Shown here piece after piece: positions 37,095-48,592 of a stretch of 64,000 nt of DNA (position 1 is its first letter; every line of letters starts with the position of its first letter). The stretch lies in contig CM060980.1 in NCBI GenBank assembly GCA_030765065.1, forward strand, positions 60,682,364 to 60,746,363, in the 5' to 3' direction. The position numbers were made by a program, and so were the translations under genes. The DNA comes from Deroplatys truncata. Its lineage: Eukaryota; Arthropoda; Insecta; Mantodea; Mantidae. A model generated the notes under the pieces. It was not told where the DNA came from. It saw only the letters and a program-made list of their open reading frames with translations, and did no database searches.

Positions 37095-37520
37095 AGAGAC
37101 CTAACTGAGCGGTACCGCAGCGATGCCAGAGAAGCGTAAGCCCCCGCCCAGCCACAACCCGCCAAACACCGTCTTCTGGTCCTACAACCTTGAAACAAAT
37201 GACAAGGAAGATGATGAGTACGGGAAATGAAAGGAAGGAGAGTCGTAGTAGATGAACCACCCCAGAATTCGCCTGGCGACCCGGGTAAGCGTAAGCCCCC
37301 GCCCAGCCACAACCCGCCAAACACCGTCTTCTGGTCCTACAACCTTGAAACAAATGACAAGGAAGATGATGAGTACGGGAAATGAAACGAAGGAGAGTCG
37401 TAGTAGATGAACCACCCCAGAATTCGCCTGGCGACCCGGGTAAATCCGAAAAACCCATGGACCAGAGTGGGTTGTCACCGAATCGAACCCGGGAACTCCT
37501 GAATGCGGACCTGACCTCCT
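37095..37520 (-). mobile_element. SINE with a 155-bp internal tandem duplication
   Basis: The minus-strand head near 37465-37515 has GAGCAGGAGGTCAGGTCCGC and GGGTTCGATTCGGTG (B box). The shared SINE core (CGCCAGGCGAATTCTGGGGT) and a T/C-rich body follow. The body occurs twice, at 37134-37288 and 37289-37443, with one base different in the part I compared (AAAGGAAGG against AAACGAAGG). The long Pro/Gly-rich frames here are reading frames of this duplication. Confidence 0.75.
37134..37443. repeat. Two tandem 155-bp units
   Basis: GCGTAAGCCCCCGCCCAGCC starts each unit, at 37134 and 37289. The near-identity implies a recent duplication compared with the age of the other repeats. Confidence 0.9.
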
Positions 37521-39091
37521 GCTCGATGAGGGGATAGATAACTTTCTCAGCTGAGGTCTGAGAAAAATATTAGGGCAGAGTGTAAACAGTGCTAAAGGTA
37601 GCCCGCTGGGTGATGGAACTTTATTTTATGTTATTATTCAGGTATTGTTATTGTCTGTGTTTACTTATCTTTCTTGAATACTCTTTGATAATATAATAGT
37701 GCACAACAATACAAAGTAATAACATATACTGCTATTTCTGTTTTGTTCTTAATTAAACTACTATTTTTGATTATAATCTTGCATTTTTTTATTGTAATAG
37801 TGTTTTAATATGCTTATTTTCTCTGTTTCCTTATATTCTGCGTATTATAAAAGCGCGTACCTACGCGAATTTTAAGGATCAAAGCTTGTAAAATTAAATT
37901 TAAGTAAAAATACATTCATGCATGCTTCCACTTTTCAGCATTACCATTGTTCCGAATTATGAAATATGACTTGCTATCTATAGGTAGAATTAGCACGATT
38001 ATGTAGCATTACTAGCTGCTTCAAAGTTGAACAAAGATTTAAAAAGATGCAATATTTGCTAAGTGCTTGGGATACGAACTTCAAAAACGAATCGTGGAAA
38101 CAAAGTAGAGAAGAATTTCCATCCGTTTACTTGATGCGTTAGGGAGGTTTATGGAGAAGTAGGAACGTGACAAAAGAAGAGATCCCTCCTGCTTCTACCC
38201 ACCCACCAACTCTAGTATTCGAGACCCGAAGCGCATGAAATGACGCGAGGGCCACAAATCATATGTTAGTTTTGACGTGGTATGCAAAATATTCCCAAAC
38301 TGTTTGCCTCTCCACCCTTGACTGAAGATGACGCCATATCCCACTATGTATGCCGGAGTATTGTGAATATATATATCCGGGGGTTACGACTCTGAGAAGT
38401 AGGAGATGTGCAGGGGTGGAAAGAGAGAATCGAAGCAGAGGGAAACTGGCTTGGCTGCTGGATATCCGCGAAGTTGACAGTTATTACGAATGTCAAGGAA
38501 TTCTTACTCTCCTCCTCCTCCTCCTCCTCCTCCTCCTATGACTATTTACATCCAACCTTCTCCCCGTGCTGTGCCTAATATTCCTCTTTTTCCATATATT
38601 GGCTGGAAAATAACGGGCGAAGAGCCTGGTGAGGCATATAATATATTCTTCGATACATACATGCGAGCGGGAAAAGGCAATGTCGTGGGGATATGTTGTT
38701 GTTACGCAGGATATGTAATGGAAATCTTTCATCTACATGCCTGCAAACGAAGATCTCTTCTGATATTGGAAAGTGGCCTTATTTACAAAGAGTAGCAGTT
38801 GCCGAAATCGTTCACAATCTGAAGGAAACCATAAAGGAGATACGACTCGGAATATCTGAATACACAACAAGCTGAGCCAGATTGAAAATTTTATTCCATT
38901 GTTATTTTTTCGTATTAGATGATATGCATCTCTTCAATCACATAAATCTCTACTTGTGTGGAGCAGATTCCAGTCGATGAAGTATTCAACTCTGTGTCTA
39001 CAAGAACCCTGTTCAGAGCAGAACAAACAAATCTAATGCGGTACAATTACAGGAATTGCTCTATCCACTGCAATTTAATTTTAAAACTACT
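37521..39091. other. Unassigned; (CTC)n at 38511-38537
   Basis: Contains a CTC triplet run at about 38511-38537 flanked by frames that translate it as Leu or Pro repeats. The block 38150-38880 is less AT-rich than its surroundings but matches nothing I know. Confidence 0.4.
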
Positions 39092-39765
39092 TAAAAATGT
39101 TCATGTTGCATTCTCATGACTTTCTCTACTCATTCTTTCACAAACTATTCTTACAGAATCGTATTATTCTATTTACTTCTTGTTATCCAGATAAACTTTT
39201 ATTACACATTTGGTTGTAGGATATAGCAGTTAAAGCATTACTCATGTTTTTAAAGACCTTATTGAGAAAAGTGTAGGCATTTGAAAATTGAAACCAATAA
39301 CTCAAAACAGTTTACTTGTCATAAATCGTGTGCTTCAAAGACATCTACATTTATTGTGTATTAAAATTTTGTCTATCTCTGACGGTATATACGTTATAGA
39401 AAAGGACTTCAAGGCTATTCCCAGAAAATTAAAAATATCAATTTATCTTGTGCAAATATCTTAAACATGTGGTATTTTAATAGAAATCGTTTGAGCCATT
39501 TTTGGAAAATAAAAAATAAAAATATTTTTTCTGTTTAAGTACAGTTTTGGATTGGATATTTTTTGAAAATCCTCATGTCTCATCCTTGGAGAACGCTGAA
39601 CTTAAATACCAAATTTTGTGTATAACTGACTTTTCGTTTTTGAGCTATATTATTCACAATCACGCGCGTTTTTGTAAAAATGGCTTTATTTATTCAGGGA
39701 ATCTCAAATGATGTACTTCTGGTGAAATCTCAGTATCAAAAGTTTGGAATAGAATGTAATACTTC
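39092..39765 (+). repeat. Family A copy
   Basis: From ATTCTCATGACTTTCTCTAC through GGCTATTCCCAGAAAATTAA, TTTTTCGTTTTTGAGCTATA and GGTGAAATCTCAGTATC to GAATAGAATGTAATACTTC. Many substitutions suggest an old copy. Confidence 0.7.
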
Positions 39766-40129
39766 TGTTCATAATAAGTTGTTTTTCTCTCTACTTCCTG
39801 TAACTCGTGATTCATTCTGTTAGAAATAGCTTCAATTAGGATTTTGTTGTGGCGACACAGAAGTATATGAGGAGGTTGAGACAAAGGTCAAATGTTTTAA
39901 AAGCAGGCCATTAATACCCACCTTGGTACTGCGTAGTTTTTATAGCAGCTCACGAGAAACAAAAGAACGCACCTCGTACATAAGAAGTGTGCAGCTTAAA
40001 ATATTATAGACCTCAAACGAAACAACAGGAAAAATCTTACAAATACTACAAAAGCGTTACTTAACACAAGTTGTACATTTCAACTTATTTAACACTTTTC
40101 CGTGGTAAACGTGTGTCTCACATTGATAT

Positions 40130-40392
40130 AGAATTGAATAAAATCCCATAAAAATGAAAAGGGCTTCATGGCCTATCCTCAGACAACAGGTAATTCAAGA
40201 TATGTTTTTTTCAAGTAATAAATATATGAAATTTTAATCAAAAGCGTTTTTGAAATAATAAAAAATAAGTAAACATTTTTCATATAAAGGAAAGTTTGGG
40301 ATTGAGAAATTTTGTGCAAACCTTGAAATAATATACTAGGTTTAGAATTCATTCGCATTTTTTATTTTAGTTACACTATTCGCTCATTCACA
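40130..40392 (+). repeat. Degenerate family A fragment
   Basis: Retains TTCATGGCCTATCCTCAGA, AATTCAAGATATG, TTTTAATCAAAAGCG and AGTTACACTATTCGC in family A order. Confidence 0.55.
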
Positions 40393-41265
40393 ATACCGTT
40401 TGCTAAAAATATTGCAACTGTGGGTTTCAGGTGATTTTCAGAATAAAGTACTCAATAGTATTATAATTTATTACCGCATTTACAGAATATTTTTAGAATT
40501 ATCTTTCCAGACAAAATACCATGTACATGTACATGAACCCTCATCTGCTGCACATAAACTAATAGTACACCAATGCTGGACTATAAAATAATTAAAATAT
40601 CCAAGTTTCTTACATATCTTTTTTCGAATGGTCCACGTTTAGTGCCTGAGGTTTTTGTTTCGTTTTTTCGTCTGTCCTTAGGATGATGTCAATCAGTACC
40701 TTAGACAATTAGTTCCCCAAGATCGTTTGTACATTGCTGCATAATGTCATACCTTATCCAACAGAACCCAATTGCTTAAGAAAGATCAAAATCACAAAAA
40801 AGAAAGCTGAATAATCACAATTTTGTGTTGTATAAAAGTTTAAAGTCTTCTAATGTTTTCAATTTGAAAGTTTTATATCGTTCTTACCCACGAAAAACTT
40901 ATATATTAACAATACATTAAATGAATAATTTTCTATAGTTCATAATATATATTTCCTTACTTATCTAAATAACATTAAAACACTTGTTTAATCACATTAT
41001 AATTTTATCACATCCAAAAAGATGGGACATAATTTCGAAACAGTATTTTACAAAGAAATTGCACGAAAGACATAAATAAAATCTAAAAGGACAGATATCG
41101 GAATAACGGAAAAACATAGCTGCTTGTTATTCTAATGGAGCTAGAATGTTTATGAAATAATTTTGCAGTTACTAAGCACAGAATTATGGTAAATGTACTA
41201 TAAGAACTGCTAAAGCATTAATTTGCATGTGAATCTTAATTTTATACCGAAAAGGGTAGGAATGC
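40393..41265. other. AT-rich sequence, nothing recognisable
   Basis: Only short chance frames are present. Confidence 0.45.
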
Positions 41266-42236
41266 TGAAGAAGTTGGATGTACGTTATTAGCCCCAAGTT
41301 TAGGTATGCCAATTTGGAGTAGGTTGTATTGTAGTTCCACTGCAAATTTGATGAAGTAACTGCCCCGCGTATGGTACAAAGTTTCTGGTGGCCTTCGCCC
41401 CAACGTTCACTTTCCGGTGGCCTTCGCCCCAACGTTTAGGAATCAACTTTGTGTTTTTATGTTTCTTTAAATATTACATATATTTATGTTTGCCTCGGCT
41501 GCGTCAGTATTAATTTGTAGAAACATGTATCTCTTAACAAGGGGTGATGCGGCTAAAGAATGTAGGCTTACACAAATTATAATTTTTACTTCACTCCTTT
41601 TATTAGTCCTTCACACGATTAAATAACACTTCACTGATATAGAGAGCTGTGAGAATTTTTTATTAATTGCACCTTTTAACACGTAAACTTTAATTTTATT
41701 CTCGCCGTAATGAATCTTCGTCTCACACTGAATACGTATTGAACTTCTCGAGAACGCGTCTAGCGTCCGGTTGGGAAAGCTGCCTACTAGCAACTGGCGT
41801 TTACCGCTAAAATTTGTAAATTTCGCTATTTCAAGTCTCTGATTGACTAATTTGACTCCAATAGAATACTTTTATTTCACTTTCAGCTTTTCTGGTTGTT
41901 GATTGGCTGTTTATAAACTTTTTTAAATATTACATTATTGTTTCAAAGAATTTCTAATAGCATTATTAAACTTTCCAATTCATTATTGCCTCAAGGTTAC
42001 CTCACTGTTCGCAACTTTCAGCTTCTATTCGCACAGCTCCTACATTATTAAATTACGTAAAACATTCACATAACATTATTACACATGTACACAGTAATAT
42101 AAACATAATACAATGACTGTTATACAATACGTTTTTATATATTGTAGTATACACATATTGCTTTAAGGCGGGGCTGTTATTTTTTTTATATTATATAATA
42201 GACTGAAATCATTTAAGTGTTAAAAATACTATCTCA
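41266..42236 (-). mobile_element. Family B solo-LTR-like element
   Basis: On the minus strand it begins TGAGATAGTATTTTTAACAC and ends CTTCTTCA. The flanking tetramers ATGC and GTGC agree at three of four positions. It has TATA- and CCAAT-like motifs near 41890-41930 in the expected place. Near the 3' end are two tandem ACGTTGGGGCGAAGGCCACC units (41390-41440). Confidence 0.75.
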
Positions 42237-42299
42237 GTGCTAAGGCTTATTCGAATTCATAAACTTCATTGCATTTTCTCATTTCCTAATCTAGAAATA

Positions 42300-43092
42300 A
42301 ACCTGATCCGTTACATTCAAATGACTTTCACTATACACTATCTTCCATTTTATCTCTATAACTGTTAAAGCTAAATCTTAACATAGCTCATTTTACTATA
42401 GATCTTTGCAGAAATATTTTTATTTGTATTTCATTGTAGGTATAATAACCTATAAGCTAGCCTTGAAAGTCCATATTCTTTTCAAAATATTGCAAGATAC
42501 AACTGAATAGTGAATTTCAAAGAAGGTGGCAAAGTATTGATAAATTCAAACCACTATCTCGGAATATTTGTGTTTCAAAGAGATCTACACTTTTTTGTAG
42601 TAAGTATTTTACTATCTCTTGTTGTTTACCCGTTTTACAAAATTATATAGAATTCCTTCCAAATGAAGAAGACTTTGAGGCTCTCCCAGAAAAATCAATA
42701 TATACATTTTATTTGTCATGCAAACATCTTAAACATACAGTATTTTAATTAAAATAATTAGAATTATTTTTGATGAAATAAAAAATATTATCGAAATCGT
42801 GTCCATGTGGAGTGTAGTTAGGAGTGAAAAAGAATTTCTTGAAAATCTTATTGTCGCATCTTTGGAAGGTGCTGAACTTAAATACCAAGTTTTGCAATTC
42901 GGTATTTATCGAACACTTTGTTTTTGATTTGCGTACGTTGTTCTCTCATTGTTCGGACCTTTTCTAAAAATGCTTTTTTTGGATTCAGTGGGACTCAAAA
43001 TGTATATTTCCGGTGAAATCTTGATATCCAATTATTGGGTGGAAAACAATACTTCCTTTTACCTAAGTAATAAATAGGTGGCAGAGAAACTA
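42300..43092 (+). repeat. Family A copy, near full length
   Basis: Runs from CCGTTACATTCAAATGACTT through TTCCAAATGAAGAAGACTT and ATTTCCGGTGAAATCTTG to GGCAGAGAAACTA. Confidence 0.75.
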
Positions 43093-43457
43093 ATGCATTT
43101 GTATGAGGTTTAGTTAGTAGCACATAAACACCTTGCTTCTATTGACCTTCTTTCTCATATGTTCATATCGACTTTTCTCCATCTTGTGCAAAAATCTGCG
43201 TAAGATACAGAGCATTGCTTGGGGGAAGGTAGAACATCGCCCCCGCATGAAATCGAGGGAATGTTCGAGTGTAGTGAGGACGTTATCGTCATCTTCCTTG
43301 ACCCATATCGTGTCACGCCGTTGTTTGTCCTTTTGACCCACCTCTTTCACTCCTCGATGAGTCCTCACTCCATTCTCTCCGCCCATTTTTTATTTAGAAG
43401 TTGAGCTTGAGAGCGACAGAGGTTCGTTCGCTTGGGAAATGGAGTGGCATGGCACAT

Positions 43458-43460
<3 letters not shown>

Positions 43461-43509
<49 letters not shown>

Positions 43510-43544
43510 AGTGCGCGCGCGCGCGCGTGTGTATGTGTACGCGC
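43461..43544. repeat. (GT)n followed by (GC)n alternating purine-pyrimidine tract
   Basis: About 45 bases of GT repeats pass into GAGAGTGCGCGCGCGCGC and then GTGTATGTGTACGCGC. Such tracts favour left-handed DNA in vitro. The Val/Cys- and His/Thr-rich frames over it are artefacts. Confidence 0.9.
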
Positions 43545-43884
43545 ACCACGAGGGTGAAATAAATGAGAACGGCATTTTGATGCAGTCTTCTCTTCTCTCC
43601 AGAGATAGCTCACTGTGTATGAAAGGGGGATGGGTGTTGCTGTGACCGCATGTTTTCCGTCAATTTAAGCATATGTTGCGATGCCAGTATAAACCGCAAG
43701 TTATGGTAGGAGCGGAGGTCAATGATTCGTTAAGTGAAAATGCTGTAAACACTAGAAGCATTTTATTTCAGTAGCAGATCTATAAATTCGTTTTGTTCGA
43801 CACTAACCAGAAATTTATTATTTTTCATGCATGTTTACCAGTACACACTGCGAGAAATATAACTGTGTAATATTTAATGTAATT

Positions 43885-44225
43885 TAAAACTCTTATGTGT
43901 TACATTCAAATTAGTTTCTCTTCCTACTATCGCTTATTTTTATATAGCTTCTACAAAATATTCTTAGGAAGGCTTAATCTTCAATCTACTACATGTAAAT
44001 ATTTCACTTCAAATACCTTTGAAGGTACAAAGGGAATAGAGGAAAACCAATCGATAGGCAGATTGTTAAAAAAAATCTATGTTGCCCGAGAGATTCCAAC
44101 TCCCATGTTTTCGCGAGAAACAGTTTTAAAAAAAGACAATGTGTTAAAAATTTAAACCACTAACAACGGATATATCGGAAATGGCTGAGATTAACTTTGG
44201 GACAATATTAGTACGTTTTACACCT
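43885..44225 (+). repeat. Family A copy, 5' half
   Basis: Starts TTATGTGTTACATTCAAAT and follows family A through CGCGAGAAACAGTTTTA and TATATCGGAAATGGCTGAGA before breaking off. It precedes a tandem array of the subtype A2 5' module. Confidence 0.7.
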
Positions 44226-44295
44226 CAAGAAGATCAGTAAACTATTCTTAAGCGATGCAATGCTTAAAAGTGATGGATAACAATAAAAATGTTTT

Positions 44296-45185
44296 AAAAA
44301 AATCTGATGCGTTTCACTCACATAACTTTATTCTTGTACAAACTATTTTTACAAACGCTTATTCTCCACATGCTTCATGTTAATCGAGATATCGAGATGT
44401 TAATCTTATTGCTAATTTTCTTGTAGATGCAAGGGGAATTGGTAGGCTTTAAGCGATAATCAAATATTTTAAGAGCTGGTTGCTATGTGGAGTATTCCAT
44501 TCTCTTTGCATTACCAGGACAAAAAACGTCTTATGTGTTACACTCACATGACTTTCTCTACTCTTGTATAAACTATTTTTACAAACGCTTATTCTCCATA
44601 TGCTTCATGTTAATCGAGATGTCAATCTTATTGCTAACTTTCTTGTAGGTGCAAGGGGAATATGGTAGTATTTAAGCTATAGTCAAATCTTTTAAGAGCT
44701 GGTAGCTATGTGGCGCATTCCATTCTCTTTGTATGTCCAGGGCATAAAATAATCTCATGTGTTACACTCACATCACTTTCTCTACTCTTGTACAAACTAT
44801 TTTTACAAACGCTTATTCTCCATATGCTTCATGTTAATCGAGATACGTTATTGCTAATTTTCCTACAGATGCAAGGGGAATTGCTACGCTTTAAGCAATA
44901 GTCAAATATTTTTAGAGGTGGTTGCTATGTGGAGTATTCCATTCTCTTTGCATTACCAGGACAAAAAAAAAGAATAACGAATTTGGAAAAAGTATAAGTA
45001 TTGGAAAATTTAAGGGAATAACAAGCAATATCTCGAAAATGGTTCTCCCAACAAATAAAATGTATATAACATAAATTGTGTATTTTAACGCGATCTACAT
45101 TTTTTGTGTAGTAAAATGTTGTCTATCTCTTATGGTTTACCAGCTATGCAAAAGTCATTCACAATGAAGAATACTTTTGGAGACT
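44296..45185 (+). repeat. Family A2 copy with its 5' module present three times
   Basis: Three head-to-tail units of about 225 bases (44296-44520, 44521-44743, 44744-44970) each run from an ATCT.ATG.GTT(A)CACTCACAT start through TTTTTACAAACGCTTATTCTC, GATGCAAGGGGAAT and CTATGTGGAG(C)TATTCCATTC to a CCAGGACAAAA-like end. The last unit continues into the rest of A2 (AATATCTCGAAAATGG, GCGATCTACATTTTTTGTG), which stops after TTGGAGACTTTGG at about 45185. The copy at 61810 has only one such module. Confidence 0.85.
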
Positions 45186-45199
45186 TTGGAGGCTTCTGT

Positions 45200-45440
45200 A
45201 TTTCTATATTGCCCTTGCAAATACAAAACAAGGAGAACATAGTAGGCCTTAAGCGATAGTCAAATATTTTTAGAACTGGTGGCTAAGTGTAAAATGTAAT
45301 TGTCTTTGCACGTCAAAAGATCGTTTCTGCAAATGTTTATCCCGATTAATATGAAATAGATGGAGAATAGAGTTTGTAAAAATAGTTTGTACAAGAGTAG
45401 ATAAAATCATATGAGTGTAACACATCAGATTTTTTCTACC
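45200..45440 (-). repeat. Inverted copy of the family A2 5' module
   Basis: It contains AAAAATAGTTTGTACAAGAG and GAGTGTAACACATCAGATT, the reverse of the module start. Its left part also has AAGCGATAGTCAAATATTTT in direct orientation, so this piece is rearranged internally. Confidence 0.6.
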
Positions 45441-45469
45441 TCTTTGCACTTCATGGTTATATAAAATAA

Positions 45470-45880
45470 CATAAAATGCTTTAAGAATAAAGGAGACTTC
45501 ACAGGCTATTCAAAACAAAGTTTATAAGATATATATTTTAATTTCTATGTAAATATCTCAAACACACAACATTTTAATCAAAATCCCTAGAACCATTTGG
45601 AAAAAAAAAAGAATATTGCCTAGCTAAGGTGTAGTATAGAATGGGAGATTTTTGTTTAAGATCTTTGCCTGCCATCCTTAAACTTTCTCTTTTATTTACC
45701 CAACTTTTGAGTTCTCCGTTCCCTCTCTCTATCTCTCTCTCTCTCTCATCAATTTCTCAAAGTGCTTTTCTTTCAATTCAGGTACCTGATAACGTCCATT
45801 TCCAATTACCTCTGGCACTCAAAGTTTGGGTGGAATGCAATACATCCTCTACTTGTCAATAATTAATAGTAGAGAAAATA
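45470..45880 (+). repeat. Family A fragment, 3' part
   Basis: GAGACTTCACAGGCTATTCA, TTTTAATCAAAATCCCTAGA and GTTTGGGTGGAATGCAATAC follow family A order. A CT-repeat tract (about 45718-45748) lies inside it. Confidence 0.6.
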
Positions 45881-46031
45881 ATCCAGGAATTTGAATACAT
45901 AATTGTAACTTTCAAACAGTTACTGGATATCAGCAATGATATCATTCATGCAAAACATGTTGACTATACGCTATGTCAAACGCTAGTTTGTGTGGTCTGA
46001 TTAATTTGGTTAAGAAGTATATGAGCCTGTA

Positions 46032-46064
<33 letters not shown>

Positions 46065-46414
46065 TCTAACCTTACTTTCATATTTTGAGAGCACTTAAGA
46101 GCAAAAAAGAATTAAATTTAAGCTTTGTATACCTTAATCTTTTTATTTCAATTCAAAAATAACTTAAACAAATGATATTCAAGGAAATATAAATAGAATG
46201 ATTTTGTCATAACAGCCAATTCTTCACATTGTACATCCATGTTCCTGTACTTTGTGCAAGCGTTTGCACACCTTATATTATTTTGTATATTATTCTCGTA
46301 TTTTCAGTTTTATAATATGTTGCTGCATAATGAATTGGATATGCTTAAGTTTATAAGTTATTGCTTAATCACTTTCATCGGTCCTACAATGGACAAACTT
46401 TTTTCGAAAGCGCT
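45881..46414. other. AT-rich sequence with an (ATT)n run at 46026-46064
   Basis: A pure ATT triplet run is the only recognisable feature. The frame at 46239-46598 (119 codons) crosses into the family C end and is probably chance. Confidence 0.5.
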
Positions 46415-47080
46415 TATATTAACATACACGAAATGTGGCCCATATTGGGACGCAGCTGTTTATGTTCGTACTGACACTCACTCTCTGCCAGTGCGACTTC
46501 CTCTGTTTTTCGAGCATTATTGTAATCACTGGATTGGTAGTGTACTTTACCTCCGCCAAAATATGACCGAAGTGCCGAAGGCTAAGATTGTAACCTAAAC
46601 CTTCTATTTTCAGGCTACAATGCCGTTTTCTTAATATCGGTTTTCCTTTTCACGTTCAATAGCGGCAATAACTTTAACTTTTATTCATATATCGCTGATA
46701 AAAGCCCTCATGTATAATTTACTATATCGCTGATAAGAGCCCGCATGTAAATGTCGTACCTGCCGTCCAGTTTAACGACACATCCAAATAATTCTTCAAC
46801 CCTTCCTCTAGAAGGCCGAATTATGTTGTATTGGTTTCGCCCTTTCCTTGTGTACCAATCGTAGCGAAACTCTTTCATAGAGGCGGTATCCGAATCACCC
46901 CTTCATTTGATATCCATTATAACCTCATTCATTGATTCGTTGGTTTTTCAGGCCAGTCACATAGAGAGCTGATATCGGCTGTATGGAGCCAAAGATTCTG
47001 AAGGTGGAAACCTTACGGAAGGAACAACACTATTGCGATCTGGGGGGATGGGCCACTTTTTATGCGCGTTAGTGTACATA
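46415..47080 (-). mobile_element. Family C DNA-transposon-like element
   Basis: Inverted ends are visible: read inward from the left, TATATTAACATACACGAAAT then GTGGCCCATA; from the right, TGTACACTAACGCGCATAAA then GTGGCCCATC. The interior matches 28005-28570 in the opposite orientation. A 38-base segment with TATCGCTGATAA(A/G)AGCCC is duplicated in tandem at about 46685-46755 in this copy only. No transposase frame is visible. Confidence 0.7.
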
Positions 47081-47179
47081 CCAGAAATTGTTGACATTGC
47101 TGTTTTTGTGCAATGCTCCATTCTACCCTTCAAAATGTCTACCACGGAAGATATTACAACGGATCATCATCAACAACTT

Positions 47180-48184
47180 TGAGGCAGTATTTTTAACGCT
47201 TGAATAATTTCAATTAAATTATATAATATGTAAATTCAATAACTGTCCGCCTTGAAGCAATAGTAATAATTTATAAAAATGTATGTAACAGTCATTACAT
47301 ATGCTTATATTATTGTAAACATGTTTAATAATGTTGTATGAATGCATTACGTAATTTAATAACTTAAGAGCTGCGAGAATAATAAGTTTAAAGTTGCTAA
47401 CAATGAGGTAACAATGCGGTAACCTTGAGGCAATAATGAGTTTGAGAGTTTGAATACTACTAGTCATGATTAGGGCAGCAATAATGTAAGTTTTGTAACA
47501 GTTTAAAAAATAGCCAATCAAAAGCCAGAAAAAGCTTTAGTAAAATGCAGGTATTCTATTGGACTAGGATTAGCCAATCAGAGACTTGAAATACAGAAGT
47601 TTGCGGGTTTGGACGGCTGAAATATGTTCAGTTGCCTGCAGACCTTGATAGTGGCCGGATAGAAGACGCGTTCTCTTGAGAAATATTACGTATTCGTGAG
47701 AAACGAAAATTAAGTGTACGCGTTAGCGAAGTACAAGTATTAAATTAAAGAATCTCACAGCTCTTGATATCAGTGTAATGCTATTTAATTTGTGTCAAGG
47801 ATTAATAAAAAGAAGTGATTTAAAACTTAAAATCTGTCTAAGCCTACATTCTTGTCGCACCACGCCCTGATTAAGAGAAACGTATCTCTAAACCAACACT
47901 GACGCAGCCGAGGCAAACATAAACATAAATAATATCTATAGAAACAGTTTAATAACAAAGTTAATAAATTATTTTTAAACTTGGAGCGTAACAACAAAAA
48001 TACATCTTCAAATCAGCTTTTCATACGTAGCAGCATATTACGTAATAAACAATCTTCTTCAAATTGGCTTACCAAAGCGTGGTGCAAAATCATCAACAAC
48101 AGTAACTCCTACATCTTCTTCAAGTTGGCGCCCAAACGTGGGGCTAACATAAAAACAATTACAACAAAATAAACACCTTCTTCA
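47180..48184 (+). mobile_element. Family B solo-LTR-like element, target duplication ACTT
   Basis: It begins TGAGGCAGTATTTTTAACGC, ends CTTCTTCA, and is flanked by ACTT at 47176-47179 and 48185-48188. The 3' fifth contains three diverged tandem units ending TTGGCTTACCAAAGCGTGG, and CTTCAAGTTGGCGCCCAAAC then GTGGGGC near 48118-48145. The last resembles the primer-binding site region of gypsy-type elements. There are CCAAT boxes near 47510-47580 and AATAAAAAG near 47802. Confidence 0.8.
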
Positions 48185-48188
48185 ACTT

Positions 48189-48592
48189 CAAAAGCATGGT
48201 TATTATCCAGTTCCGACTTCAAGAAATTTTTGATCTTCCTATCTTGTGTTTGAGCGTTCACTTATTCCTTTCCCTTCTGACTGTGTATATATTGTTATAA
48301 TTTGAAGTAGTCTTTCTTCTTCCCTTCTATCTGCATATTACTTCCGGTTTTATCTACTATTTATTATTCATTCATTTACATTGAATATTTTTTTGTTTTT
48401 GTCCGTGTTCTGTATTTCGTTTATGGTCTGTTCTTTGGCATCCGGCAACTGTTTTTAGAAATGGCATTTCTGTGATTGTATTTGTTGTGTTACACTTGTT
48501 GTTAGAGTCGAAGACTCAACAGTATATATTAATATAGGGATTGATATTGTTTTGTATCATTTTGTTAATAATTATTTTCTTCCTCTGTTGTT
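48189..48592. other. No recognisable feature
   Basis: T-rich sequence without frames or repeats from this window. Confidence 0.45.

Noticed and set aside
37001-37478. Three overlapping 98-123-codon minus-strand frames rich in Pro, Gly and Ser
   Set aside because: They all read the tandemly duplicated SINE body; the repeat explains the shared peptides.
43365-43645. Cys/Val/Arg- and Thr/His-rich frames
   Set aside because: They are artefacts of the GT/GC dinucleotide tract.
46239-46598. 119-codon plus-strand frame with a hydrophobic start
   Set aside because: Half of it lies in the end of a family C element; no recognisable domain and no second coding signal.
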